Source of the DNA: RYN-230 sp963813975
Lineage (GTDB): Bacteria; Actinomycetota; Actinomycetes; Streptosporangiales; Streptosporangiaceae
NCBI GenBank assembly: GCA_963813975.1
Contig: CAWFAP010000008.1
Coordinates: 186,001 to 250,000 of the forward strand
Direction: 5' to 3'
Length of the DNA: 64,000 nucleotides
The notes beneath the pieces are model-generated. The model was given only the letters and a program-made list of their open reading frames with translations. It made no database searches and was not told where the DNA came from. This document shows, piece by piece, positions 36,501 through 43,923 of this stretch. The position numbers and the translations under genes are program-made. Every line of letters starts with the position of its first letter. Within the stretch, counting starts at the first letter, position 1.

Positions 36501-36580
36501 CCCAGCTTCACGATTGCCGCTGGCCCCTGGACTACCTACACGCCGGCGCGGGCATCACCGCTTCTGGAGTCGGAAGGTGA
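33548..36580 (+). CDS. HerA/FtsK-like P-loop ATPase of unknown role (DUF87 type)
   Basis: A 1010-residue ATP-binding protein. An N-terminal domain of about 360 residues has no recognised motif; Walker A GATGAGKSQT lies near residue 375, Walker B VSVFEEAHRLL near 618, followed by EIRAYGEGLIIAEQIPAKI, KIVHRLPAADDREMVG and LPPGQAAVF, the order seen in HerA/VirB4-like DNA-pumping ATPases. A C-terminal region of about 230 residues includes GTCGPRCQASPCTLRDMR, a possible metal-binding cysteine cluster. ATG 33548 is chosen because GGGG lies seven bases before it. Stop 36578-36580 is four bases from the next ATG, so the disordered protein is likely its partner. Possible jobs include DNA end processing, conjugation-like transfer or phage defence; none is proven. 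Confidence 0.8.
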   Translation: MTGTAWQRLSDLGACRVTRIPRRPDDPVPDGRAGVDRDAGRPQRIAALASAYHAGISRHADAGPIALGWIRLASGGPVDVLLAGSALRGSARPPTSLGSPSCTEITLALPAGAQGEVIAPGGMAAAMNALPCWTRIGGIADGLLAGDGTGLQPDRAPLEECLLAAWDGPFGWLILADPLAPAEIADYAAQVAGKQRLAAAMAERDPEKAVESRRLEQRHTELRQALSSGLWQLHVLAGAATPETAARVAGLFCASLDLTGLPYTLTPCFSATEPIPELLSARPDVRTPTRTDATAAFPFHGSTVLLATLARMPEVEVPGVRLTLRPEFDVTPEPPPGLEGPGSPLLLGTVLDRNGIPAGNLPVSAASLNRHVFVCGATGAGKSQTVRALLEAASGAGVPWLVVEPAKAEYRLMGARLNGSSGGVVRIRPGDADQIAAGINPLAPAADAAGRRFPLQTHADLVRALFLASFAADEPFPQVLSAAVTRVYEEAGWDLALGEPVTPGVRPRYPTLADLQAAAERIVSEIGYSREITDNVRGFITVRISSLRLGTTGRFFEGGHPIDFGKLMARNVVFEIEDVGDDRDKAFLMGTVLIQLTEHLRMQARESGPGIAAGLRHVSVFEEAHRLLRRPEEQRSGSGATAHAVEMFAGLLAEIRAYGEGLIIAEQIPAKIIPDAIKNTAVKIVHRLPAADDREMVGATMNMTDAQSRYLVTLPPGQAAVFTDGMDYPVLAAMPDGTAREAAATAVTSSPAGIVSPRSGTCGPRCQASPCTLRDMRAAQRVLTGQPGLVLWAEIAVLAHLTGWLMPAPVPDSELAGRIAALSADTRVRDCAVSHAVDAAVAARASTFSARVSPDALASHVAAAMRRWISDGGRECAFPEPQWLAPAFRWALILDDLKTLDRKAPGSGRHPQTAAWEATTARLIPGETCTDQIDVVQRWYDADQRNPAEVRRIAFGSVRPTALETAAGAKAGDEDWEQRLSEALTQLHDCRWPLDYLHAGAGITASGVGR

Positions 36581-36583
36581 GGC

Positions 36584-36952
36584 ATGAACCTTGACCGGGT
36601 CCCCGACGGCCCAGACGATCCCGGCCGTGCCGCCGAGATCGCCCGATTAACTGAGCCCCCCGAACCATCAAATGCAGCCCGGCCCGCTCCAGCGCCAGAG
36701 CGCCCAACCCCCGACCGGCAACCCCCGCCGGACCTGGAACCCGAGCCAGAACGGCAACGGGACCGCGTGGACCCGCCGCGGCCCCCAGAAGCCGACCCCC
36801 CCGAGCCCGCCGAACCCCGCAGCCGCCAAGAACACGCCGAACCACCTCCACCGACAGCGCTAGACCCGCAGAGTCAGAGACGAAGACCGGCCTCAAGCAG
36901 CGAGACTGCACCGGAGAACGACGAGACTCAGAGCGAGGAACTCAGACCGTGA
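36584..36952 (+). CDS. Disordered proline/glutamate-rich protein coupled to the ATPase
   Basis: A 122-residue protein made almost entirely of Pro, Glu, Arg, Asp and Ala (PEPSNAARPAPAPERPTPD and so on), with no cysteine and no hydrophobic core, so probably an unfolded linker or binding protein. ATG 36584 is three bases after the ATPase stop, with GGAAGGTGAGG covering the junction. The frame may once have continued: after 36945 a REAAIEHAECRL helix in another frame and then TQYLPDTIAILRDP in the first frame look like further coding sequence broken by indels. Confidence 0.55.
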   Translation: MNLDRVPDGPDDPGRAAEIARLTEPPEPSNAARPAPAPERPTPDRQPPPDLEPEPERQRDRVDPPRPPEADPPEPAEPRSRQEHAEPPPPTALDPQSQRRRPASSSETAPENDETQSEELRP

Positions 36953-37122
36953 AGCCGCTATCGAGCACGCAGAATGTCGACTCAATACCTGCCCGACACG
37001 ATAGCGATCCTACGAGATCCGACAGTCGGAAGACGATGGAAGCGAGGCGACACTTCCAAGCTGGATCGAGCGCACGACGCTCAACGGAACGAGGACCGCG
37101 CGAGCGACAGAGATGATCGGTC
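36945..37122 (+). pseudogene. Probable decayed extension of the disordered protein
   Basis: Coding-like segments REAAIEHAECRL (36945 on) and TQYLPDTIAILRDPTVGRRW followed by an Asp/Arg-rich helix (36974-37122) lie in two frames and read on from the preceding protein. The base composition drops clearly below that of the flanking genes here. Read as the broken C-terminal half of the preceding gene; not certain. Confidence 0.4.
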
Positions 37123-37911
37123 ATGTCGCCCGTACTCGACAAGGCTAGACGACCGAAGGCTCCACCTCTAGCTGAACTCACACACCGATCACGACCACCA
37201 ATGGGACAGTGAGATCTGGTCCGAGGAACGCGAACGCCTCCTTCACGATTCGATTATCGCAGACGCTCTACTGAGGAGCAGCAGATGTCCCTTGCGATCA
37301 CAGGCCATAGTCGCAGGAGGCCTAGGCGGCGCAGGAAAGACTACGGTCCTTGACAGGCACGCCGGAATTGACAGCTCAAGATACCTGACAATCAATCCAG
37401 ACAACATCAAGGAGGAAATGGCTCGCCGTGGCATGATACCCGAAGTGGATGGCCTATCTCCCATGGAGGCTTCGGACCTGGTCCACGAAGAGTCCTCGTA
37501 CATTGCAAGCGACTGGCCTTACGCGCTCGACAGAGGGCAAGAATTTGATCTGGGACATCACCATGTCCTCCCAGGCAAAGACTGAGCAGCGAATCACGGA
37601 TTTACGAGATGCTGGGTACATCAGGTCGATGGCGATCTTCGTCCAGATACCCATCGAGACAAGCCTCAGACGGACTGAGTCAGACATCGGGAAGGGTCAC
37701 GAAAAGTGGCTTGCGGGAGAGGGGCTTAGGCGGAAGGTTGATTCCTCCCGAAGTAATCTGCGCCAGACGACTCAGAATGGGGCAGCCAGAACGAAAGACG
37801 TTCGAAGCCATGAAAGGAAGAGTTGAATACTGGGCGATCTACGACAACTCGGTAGACGGACGCAGCCTCGCCACGCTGATCGAGTCAAAGCAGAACAGCG
37901 TTACGAGCTGA
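37123..37911 (+). pseudogene. Zeta-toxin-family P-loop kinase, broken by about three frameshifts
   Basis: Four consecutive coding segments in shifting frames rebuild one protein: MSPVLDKARRPKAPPLAEL (ATG 37123); then HTDHDHQWDSEIWSEERE and the Walker A AGGLGGAGKTTVL followed by YLTINPDNIKEEMARRGMIP (to about 37550); then KNLIWDITMSS and RSMAIFVQIPIETSLRRTESD (to about 37720); then GGRLIPPEVICARR and VEYWAIYDNSVDGRS (to 37911). This order matches zeta-type kinases, some of which phosphorylate UDP-sugar precursors of cell wall. Intact length would be about 260 residues. GC content is far below the surrounding genes. Not expressible as one protein as sequenced. Confidence 0.75.
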
Positions 37912-37932
37912 GCCAAAAGGAGCGAGAGCTCG

Positions 37933-38226
37933 ATGAGCAGCGAAGTGACTGAACTTATTGACGCCTTCGAAACGGCACGATGAGCCTAAGCGAGGTTGCT
38001 CAGCGATTCCGTGAACGATCATGGCCAAGGACGCGGCACCAAAGCCGACAGACGTATCTTGAGCGAGCCAGCGGCTGCTCAGCGGATCCTGAGCCGCTAT
38101 GTCCCTGGATCATTCGACGAAGTGGCTGCGGCCTATCGATCGCGGGGATATATCCATAGGCGATTACCGAATATTGCGGAAGCGGCAGCCGAATCAATGC
38201 GACAGATCATCGAACGAGACAGCTAG
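37933..38226 (+). pseudogene. Broken small partner gene downstream of the zeta-like kinase
   Basis: ATG 37933, after an AAAAGGAGCGAG ribosome site, starts MSSEVTELIDAFETAR, which stops at 37983; an overlapping frame continues with MSLSEVAQRFRERSWP; and from about 38085 the first frame resumes with YVPGSFDEVAAAY and ends IAEAAAESMRQIIERDS. Joined, these make a roughly 95-residue helical protein interrupted by two compensating shifts. Its place after the kinase suggests an antitoxin or accessory protein, though that is inference only. Confidence 0.6.
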
Positions 38227-38270
38227 GGGTGGCGCCGGGCGGCGCGCACGGAGTCGCCCGGCGCCACGTC

Positions 38271-39596
38271 TCAGCAGGGGCCGTCGCTGTTCCAGGCGCC
38301 AGATGAACCGCCTGGAACCTCGTCATAGTTCCACTGGTTGGCAGTCCACCTGTTCCCGCCGTACGAGACCACGTCCCCGGAAACGTAGGCCTTATTCGAG
38401 GCCCAGGCCGCGGCGGTGCAGCCACCCGAACTGGATGTCGGCGTTGGGGTCGGCGTCGGCGTGGGTGACGACGTGGTGGGAGTAGGCGTTGGGGTCGGCG
38501 TCGACGTGACCGGCGTGTTCTTGGCGAACGCGACCGTATAAGCAGTGAAGTCCCACGGGTTCTGTGTCACGCTGCTGCACTCGCTGGACGTGTAGCCGTT
38601 GTCGGGTGGGCTGCATTCACGGTCCCGGTTGACCGACCAGAACGTGAACCGACTCATCCCCGAGCTCTCCGCGAAGTTGAGCACGGTCTGGAAGTCGCTC
38701 TGGTAGAAGTACTCGGCCGTGTCGGTGCGGCCGTTCATTCCCGAGAACCCCTCGTGCGCATAGGCTTGCGCGCTGGACCAGCCGAACGTGCTCACCAACT
38801 GTGCGTTGAAGTCCTGCAGCGCCGTGACCTGCGAGGACCCGCCACTGAACCCACCGTCGAACGGCATGATCGTGTAGTCGTTCGGAGTGAAGCCCAGGCT
38901 CTTAGCTTCGGTCAGCAACTGCTGCCCGAAATAGTTCGCGCCGGTGGTGGTGGCCGGCATCGTGATCGAGACGAACAGCCCGGGATTTTCCTGCTGGAGG
39001 ATCTGCGCGGCGCCGAGTTCGTTGGCGATCGCCGTCGTGTTCTCGATCTCCGGCTCCTCCAGGTCGAAGTCGATGGCATGCAACCCGTAGGTAGTAATCA
39101 CCTGCTGGTAGGCAGCGGCGGTCGAAGCCGCCGAGCCGCATACCTGGCCGAGCTTGGTGCCGTTGTAACCACCCGCGGAGACGATCACATCACCGCCGTT
39201 GGAACGGACCTGGCTGATGACGCTGGCCACCTGGGTGTCGGAGGAGACCGGATCAGTCCCGTCCCAGGCCGGTGAGCACGAGCTACCGCTGGCCAGGATG
39301 AACGCCATTTCGAACGCCTTCTGGCCGGTCGCGGACATCACCGAGCCGAGGTCCGGGCCGCTTGAGTCCAGTGTGCTGTAGTACGGAGCCGATTCGTACC
39401 AGTTGGCGGACAGCGCGGCCACCGAGGCCGCGGTCTGGGCGGCGGGCGCGGCCTGCGCCGTGGCGGTTAACGTGCCGACGGCGACGCCGCTGGCCAGCAG
39501 GGCAGCCGCGGCCGCCCCCGTGACGGCGACCGCGGGCCGCCGAGCGAAGCGCGCCCAGGCCAGCCGGCCGGGCGGGTGGAGCGGGGATGGGGGCAC
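38271..39596 (-). CDS. Secreted GH18 chitinase with C-terminal CBM5/12-like chitin-binding domain
   Basis: A 441-residue exported enzyme. The N-terminus has Arg-rich FARRP, a hydrophobic stretch VTGAAAAALLASGVAV and a likely cleavage site after AQA. The GH18 domain has SAGGYNG and the active-site strand AIDFDLEEPE, whose final DxDxE supplies the acid/base Glu. A threonine/proline linker (PTPTPTPT) leads to the AWASNKAYVSGDVVSYGG module, a carbohydrate-binding domain closed by cysteines. GTG 39596 is preferred since GGGAGG precedes it by four bases; ATG 39632 is in frame but lacks a ribosome site. A promoter and palindromic operator lie upstream. It should degrade chitin outside the cell. Confidence 0.9.
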   Translation of the reverse strand: MPPSPLHPPGRLAWARFARRPAVAVTGAAAAALLASGVAVGTLTATAQAAPAAQTAASVAALSANWYESAPYYSTLDSSGPDLGSVMSATGQKAFEMAFILASGSSCSPAWDGTDPVSSDTQVASVISQVRSNGGDVIVSAGGYNGTKLGQVCGSAASTAAAYQQVITTYGLHAIDFDLEEPEIENTTAIANELGAAQILQQENPGLFVSITMPATTTGANYFGQQLLTEAKSLGFTPNDYTIMPFDGGFSGGSSQVTALQDFNAQLVSTFGWSSAQAYAHEGFSGMNGRTDTAEYFYQSDFQTVLNFAESSGMSRFTFWSVNRDRECSPPDNGYTSSECSSVTQNPWDFTAYTVAFAKNTPVTSTPTPTPTPTTSSPTPTPTPTPTSSSGGCTAAAWASNKAYVSGDVVSYGGNRWTANQWNYDEVPGGSSGAWNSDGPC

Positions 39597-39634
39597 ACTT
39601 CCTCCCTGGGTTGGGGCAAGAAGATGGGACATAA

Positions 39635-39694
39635 CTATTAGGAAACTTTCCTAATAGTCACTCTGACGTTAGACCTGTCTCGCGCGGTGGTCAA
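39635..39694 (-). promoter_or_regulatory. Chitinase promoter with a perfect 23-bp palindromic operator
   Basis: On the minus strand TTGACC (39689-39694) and TAACGT (39666-39671) are 17 bases apart, a good sigma-70-type promoter in the right direction. The expected start of transcription falls at or next to the palindrome CTATTAGGAAA-C-TTTCCTAATAG (39635-39657), placing it to block initiation. From memory the CTATYAGG-N7-CCTRATAG layout resembles sites of ROK-family sugar repressors in Streptomyces. Confidence 0.75.
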
Positions 39695-39872
39695 TAGGAA
39701 AAGACAAAATCGCCGCAACGAAAACCATCACCCGCCAATCCCCCGCCGCCGCACGTGACTAGCCGCCCGCCTACGGCAGGCGATTGGCGATACGAATGGC
39801 AGTCGGCGGCTGGGATCATCACGTGTGGCGCAAGCTGCTGAGCAACGTGCGGCACGAGGCCTGCCGGACCGG

Positions 39873-40481
39873 CTAGAGCCCGTACTCCCTGAGGAGCAGT
39901 TCACCCATCTCGCGGGCACGGTCGGCGGCCCGGGTATCGCCCTCATGAGCGGCCATGATGCTGCCCTTCATGAGGATGTGCCACTTCCGCGCCAAGGAGT
40001 CGGCGTCAGCGATGCCGGCCTCGGCCGCGAGCCGCCGGAGATAATCCCGGATGTTGGCCAGGTGCTGGACCGCCGCCTGGCGGATCGGGTCCTCCTCGTC
40101 ACTGACCTCGATCATCGTGGTCAGGAAGGAGCAGCCTTCGAAATCGGGCTGGGCGAACCATTCGCTGAATACGTCGAAGATCGCGAGAAGCTGCTGGCGC
40201 GGCGTCTCTCCCCGATGGCGGCTTTCCGCCTCGAGCCATTCGCGAGTCCACAGACGCTCGCGGCGCTGCAGGAAGTCAATGATGAGGTCGTTCTTCGACG
40301 GGAAGTTCCGGTACAGCGTCATCTTGGCCGTGCCAGCGTGCGCGATGATCGCGTCTACGCCGACTGCGCGGACCCCGTCCTTGCTGAACAACTCGTACGC
40401 TGCACGCCCGACGCGCTCGCGGCCGGTGTCACGGGGAGCGGGCGAGAGCGAGGCTGGCTGGGGCTGGTCCGATAGCGTCAT
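39873..40481 (-). CDS. TetR/AcrR family transcriptional regulator
   Basis: A 202-residue TetR-type protein: RVGRAAYELFSKDGVRAVGVDAII, GTAKMTLYRNFPSKNDLIIDFL form the HTH, and the C-terminal part (CSFLTTMIEVSDEEDPIRQAAVQHL) matches the group of regulators with a conserved GC-x-F region. ATG 40481 with AAGG upstream is preferred to an ATG at 40586 that would add unconserved sequence. It is divergent from the hydroxyacid dehydrogenase gene; a GTATAC centre near 40516 may be its operator. Confidence 0.85.
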   Translation of the reverse strand: MTLSDQPQPASLSPAPRDTGRERVGRAAYELFSKDGVRAVGVDAIIAHAGTAKMTLYRNFPSKNDLIIDFLQRRERLWTREWLEAESRHRGETPRQQLLAIFDVFSEWFAQPDFEGCSFLTTMIEVSDEEDPIRQAAVQHLANIRDYLRRLAAEAGIADADSLARKWHILMKGSIMAAHEGDTRAADRAREMGELLLREYGL

Positions 40482-40612
40482 GGCTGCCTTAGGGCGTGTT
40501 CCCCCCACGAAGTATACGGTCGGCCCGGCCGGGACTCCCCGAGCCTTGACCGGACGCCCTGGCATCCTGGCCCCGGTGCAGATCATCGTGTGACGGACGG
40601 GCTGGAGGCGGC

Positions 40613-41569
40613 GTGACGGTACGTGTGGTGGCCCTGGACGACTACCAGGGACTGGTGGAGCAGTACTCGCTGGCAGGCCGTCCAGGCGGGGCGGAGTGGG
40701 TGGCGGTCCGCGAGCACCTCTCCGGCGACGCGCTGGTCGCGGCGCTAGACGGGGCGGTCGTGATCGTGGCCATGCGCGAGCGGACCCGTTTCGACCGCGA
40801 ACTGCTGGCCCGGCTGCCCGACCTGAAGCTCCTCATCACCACCGCCATGCATAACGCCTCCATCGATCTGGAGGCGGCTGCCGAGCGGGGGGTAACCGTG
40901 TGCGGGACCGGCGGCCCGCGCACCACGAACACAGCCGAGCTGGCCTGGGGACTCATCTTGTCGCTGGTCCGGCACCTGCCTGAGGAACACGCCGCGGTCC
41001 GGGAAGGCCGTTGGCAGCACACCGTGGGCACCGACCTGCTCGGCACCACCCTGGGCCTGGCCGGCCTCGGCCGCATCGGCCGCCAGATGGCGCGGATCGC
41101 GCAGGCCTTCCAGATGGAAGTGATCGCCTGGAGCCAGAACCTGGACCCGGCCGACGCTGCCGGGGCGGGCGTGCGCGCGGTGAGCAAGGAGGACCTGTTC
41201 CGCGCGGCTGACGTGGTCAGTGTCCACCTCATGCTGTCCGACCGGACCCGCGGCCTCATCACCGAGCGGGAACTGCGCAGCATGAAGCCGACCGCGTACC
41301 TGGTGAACACGTCGCGCGGGCCGATTATCGACTCCACGGCGCTGCTCCGCGCGCTCAATGAGGGCTGGATCGCCGGGGCGGGCCTGGATGTGTACGACAC
41401 TGAGCCGCTGCCCGCCGACGACCCGATCCGGCGCGCCCCGCGGACGGTGCTCACCCCGCACCTCGGGTACGTGACCGAGCGCACCATGAGCCACTGGTAC
41501 GAGGACGCGGTCGAGGACATCGAGGCCTGGCAGCGCGGGGAGCCGATCCGGCTGCTGAGCCCCGGCTGA
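40613..41569 (+). CDS. D-2-hydroxyacid dehydrogenase family protein
   Basis: A 318-residue NAD-dependent dehydrogenase of the D-isomer-specific family. The cofactor motif GLAGLGRIGRQMARIA is near residue 148, the catalytic Arg in NTSRGPIID, Glu in YDTEPLP and His in LTPHLGYVT. GTG 40613 follows GGAGG. It lacks an ACT domain, so it is not SerA-like. Possible substrates are glyoxylate, hydroxypyruvate or other 2-keto acids. It is divergent from the TetR gene, which may regulate it. Confidence 0.9.
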   Translation: MTVRVVALDDYQGLVEQYSLAGRPGGAEWVAVREHLSGDALVAALDGAVVIVAMRERTRFDRELLARLPDLKLLITTAMHNASIDLEAAAERGVTVCGTGGPRTTNTAELAWGLILSLVRHLPEEHAAVREGRWQHTVGTDLLGTTLGLAGLGRIGRQMARIAQAFQMEVIAWSQNLDPADAAGAGVRAVSKEDLFRAADVVSVHLMLSDRTRGLITERELRSMKPTAYLVNTSRGPIIDSTALLRALNEGWIAGAGLDVYDTEPLPADDPIRRAPRTVLTPHLGYVTERTMSHWYEDAVEDIEAWQRGEPIRLLSPG

Positions 41570-41658
41570 GCCCGCGGCGTCCGCCCGTCAGCGCCCGGGA
41601 CCGGATCCTGTCAGCGAGCTGGCCGTGACCTGTCAGCGCCGTCCCCGGCGGCCGACGT

Positions 41659-41800
41659 CACGTCGAGGGGTACGCGGGCCCGCTCGAGTTCGACTGCCAC
41701 GTGCTGGACATCCCCGGCAGCGACCAGCGGCTGGTCGTGTACTCCCCGCGCCCGGCTCGGCGACCGCCGCGGCCTTCCGCCGCCTCGCCGGCGGAATCAA
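41659..41800 (+). pseudogene. C-terminal remnant of an MmyB-like XRE regulator
   Basis: HVEGYAGPLEFDCHVLDIPG then DQRLVVYSPRP (41659-41755) matches the end of the MmyB ligand-binding domain found after XRE-type HTH domains in actinobacteria; the continuation GSATAAAFRRLA is in another frame, so at least one indel occurred. The HTH and most of the domain are missing. Short and identified by pattern only. Confidence 0.5.
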
Positions 41801-41826
41801 CGCCCGTGCCGGGGGGTTCACCAGGT

Positions 41827-42186
41827 ATGGCTAAAGGGCACACGATCACCACGACCAGCGCGACCTCGCACGTCGTCGTCACCCTCGGCGGCGAGAAGAT
41901 CGCCGAGACTGACCGGCCGGTACTGCTGGACGAGACAGGTCTGCCGACCCGCTACTACCTGCCGCGCGACGACGTGCGCATGGAGCTGCTGCGGGCCACT
42001 GACTTGCACACGACCTGCCCGTTCAAGGGCGAGGCGTCGTACTGGTCGGCCGAGGTCGGCGGCGAGATCTACAGCGACCTGGTATGGAGCTACGAGACGC
42101 CGATCCCGGAGGCCGAGCAGGTCGCCGGCCTGCTGTGCTTCTACCCGGACCGCGTGGAGCTGACCGTGGACGGGCAGCCAGCCTAA
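41827..42186 (+). CDS. DUF427 domain protein
   Basis: A 119-residue protein with the DUF427 pattern: VTLGGEKIAETDRPVLLDETGLPTRYYLPRDDV, then CPFKGEASYWSAEV and VWSYETPIPEAEQVAGLLCFYPDRVEL. ATG 41827 matches the family start; the upstream extension in the same frame is the regulator remnant. These small beta-rich proteins are common in actinobacteria; no activity is established that I can state. Alone in its transcription unit. Confidence 0.88.
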   Translation: MAKGHTITTTSATSHVVVTLGGEKIAETDRPVLLDETGLPTRYYLPRDDVRMELLRATDLHTTCPFKGEASYWSAEVGGEIYSDLVWSYETPIPEAEQVAGLLCFYPDRVELTVDGQPA

Positions 42187-42199
42187 GGCGGCCCGGACG

Positions 42200-43062
42200 T
42201 CACGGGCGTCCCGCCGGCTCGCGGTACCGCTCCGGCCGGCCGATCCGGACGTTGACCCCTGGCGAGTAGTGCACCAGGGGTTCCCCGCTGGGCACGGGCA
42301 GTCCGGCCGCGGTGATCAGGCTGTCGTCAACGGTGAGCGGGTCCGCGCGGTGCAGTGGCCACGGCTGGTGCTCGGCGCGGGCGAAGAACTGGCGTCCGGC
42401 CAGCACGCTGAACAGGACCCACCGGGCGGTCAGGAAGTGGTCCCGGTCCCCGAGTTCGGCGGGCTGGTACGGCGCGCCGGCCCGGATGCGTACCTGGCTG
42501 GTCGCCGTGCGCGGCCCCGGCAGCCGGCGTTGGCAGGAATAGGCGATCTCCCGGTCCCCGGCCGGCCCGGCTAGGCAGGCCCGCTCAGGACAGGCCCGGC
42601 TGGGGCCGGCCCGTTGAGTGGCCCAGCGAGCGACCCGTTGAGCGGTCCCGTGAGCCGCATCGACGACCAGAAGTACGGCAGCTGGTAGCTGACCCGGGCC
42701 ACCGCGACCGCCCCGAGGCGCGCGGCGTCCAGCGACAGGAACCAGATGCCGGCCCGTCCCTCGCGATCGACGGCGTAGGTCCGCACGTTGGTCTCGCAGA
42801 AGTTCGAGACCCAGGGGGCGCCGTGATCTGCCGGCGTGTGCACCCGCATGAAGAATGGGACCAGGCCCACCCAGGCGGCCCCGTCGAAGGTGTCCACGGT
42901 GAGGCCCCCGGGCAGGAGCCCCTGCACCACGGCCGGGTCGTAGGACCAGTGCAGGAACGTCAGCCGTTCCCACCGCTGCCGCATGACCGGCTTGTCAACG
43001 GTGAAGGGGCAGACCCCGGAGTACCCGGCGTGCCCTCCGGTGACCGCACCCGCGGTATCCAT
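42200..43062 (-). pseudogene. DUF2071 (YqjF-like) protein interrupted by a frameshift
   Basis: From ATG 43062 the frame gives PVMRQRWERLTFLHWSYDP, GGLTVDTFDGAAWVGLVPFFM and FCETNVRTYAVDREGRAGIWFLSLD, typical of DUF2071, but stops at 42571. The expected C-terminal half (EIAYSCQRR, DHFLTARWVLF, AEHQPWPLHRADPLTV) is in another frame down to 42200. The break falls in a low-complexity stretch encoding GPLNG repeats absent from the family core, so slippage is a likely cause. Full length would be about 285 residues. Confidence 0.7.
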
Positions 43063-43134
43063 GCCTTCATCATCCGCCTGGGCCCGGATCGCTCCGCCCC
43101 CCGGGGCGGTCCCGGCGACGGGGCGCGGGAACGG

Positions 43135-43290
43135 TTATCGCGGGGGCAGCCGGGACATGCGGTCGCGCAGGTGCCCGGCCTGCGGGTCGTTCATGCCGAG
43201 GGCCAGCGCCTGCTCGGAGGCCGCGCGGGCCCGGCCGGGCCGGCCCAGCCGTTGCAGCAGCTCCGCCCGGGTCGCGTGCCACCTGGCCGG
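43135..43290 (-). pseudogene. C-terminal fragment of an ECF sigma factor (DUF6596/SigJ-like type)
   Basis: About 50 codons encode RYPARWHATRAELLQRLGRPGRARAASEQALALG and a short tail, the TPR-like end seen in sigma factors of the ECF group with a long C-terminal domain. The sigma-2 and sigma-4 regions are missing, and the fragment abuts the end of the ABC ATPase gene. Most likely a leftover of a deletion. Confidence 0.55.
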
Positions 43291-43301
43291 GTACCGGGGG
43301 C

Positions 43302-43922
43302 TCAGGTGGAGTGGAGGTCCAGGATGCGGTCGCACCGGTCGGAAACCTCCGGGTCGTGCGTGGCCACCACCAGCGCGCCGCCCCCGGTGACCACGTCGAA
43401 GATCCTGGCCAGCACCACGGCCCGGGCCGCCGGGTCAAGCTCGGCGGTTGGCTCGTCCGCGATCAGCAGCTTCGGCTTGAGCGCCAGCGCCCGGGCCACA
43501 GCGACGCGCTGCTGCTGGCCACCGGACAGCTCCTCGACGAGCTGGCCCGCGTGCGCCTCCAGCCCAAGCTGGGCCAGGGCGGCGCGGGCTGTCACCGGGG
43601 CAGCGGCCGCGGGCCATCCTGCGGCCCGCAGCGCGACCTCGATGTTCTCCGCGGCCGTGAGCAGCGAGACCAGACCATAGCCCTGCAGCACCACGGCCAC
43701 GCCGCTGACCGGCCCGGCGAACCCGGTGAGCGGCGCGCCGTTCAGGCTGACCTCGCCGTCGGCGGGCCGCACCAGGCCCGCCAGCACCGCGAGCAGGCTT
43801 GACTTGCCCGACCCGGACGGCCCGGTCACTGCCAGGCTCTCCCCCGGGTCCACCGTCACGTCCACCCCGGCCAGGATCGTCTGGCCGTCCCGGACGTACC
43901 GCAAGCCGCGCGCATCGAGCAT
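43302..43922 (-). CDS. ABC transporter ATP-binding protein
   Basis: A 206-residue ABC ATPase: Walker A GPSGSGKSS near residue 35, Q-loop VVLQGYG, signature LSGGQQQRVAVARAL, Walker B LLIADEPTAELD and switch His in VATHDPEV. ATG 43922 begins one base before the stop region of the preceding ATPase gene, so the two are coupled. It resembles LolD/MacB-type ATPases that pair with FtsX-like permeases and probably powers the permease at 44908-47943, forming a heterodimer with the neighbouring ATPase. Confidence 0.9.
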   Translation of the reverse strand: MLDARGLRYVRDGQTILAGVDVTVDPGESLAVTGPSGSGKSSLLAVLAGLVRPADGEVSLNGAPLTGFAGPVSGVAVVLQGYGLVSLLTAAENIEVALRAAGWPAAAAPVTARAALAQLGLEAHAGQLVEELSGGQQQRVAVARALALKPKLLIADEPTAELDPAARAVVLARIFDVVTGGGALVVATHDPEVSDRCDRILDLHST

Positions 43923-43923
43923 G

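Noticed and set aside
36584..38226. Insertion sequence or integrase within the low-GC island
   Set aside because: No transposase, recombinase motif or terminal repeat could be found; the content fits a toxin-type module only.
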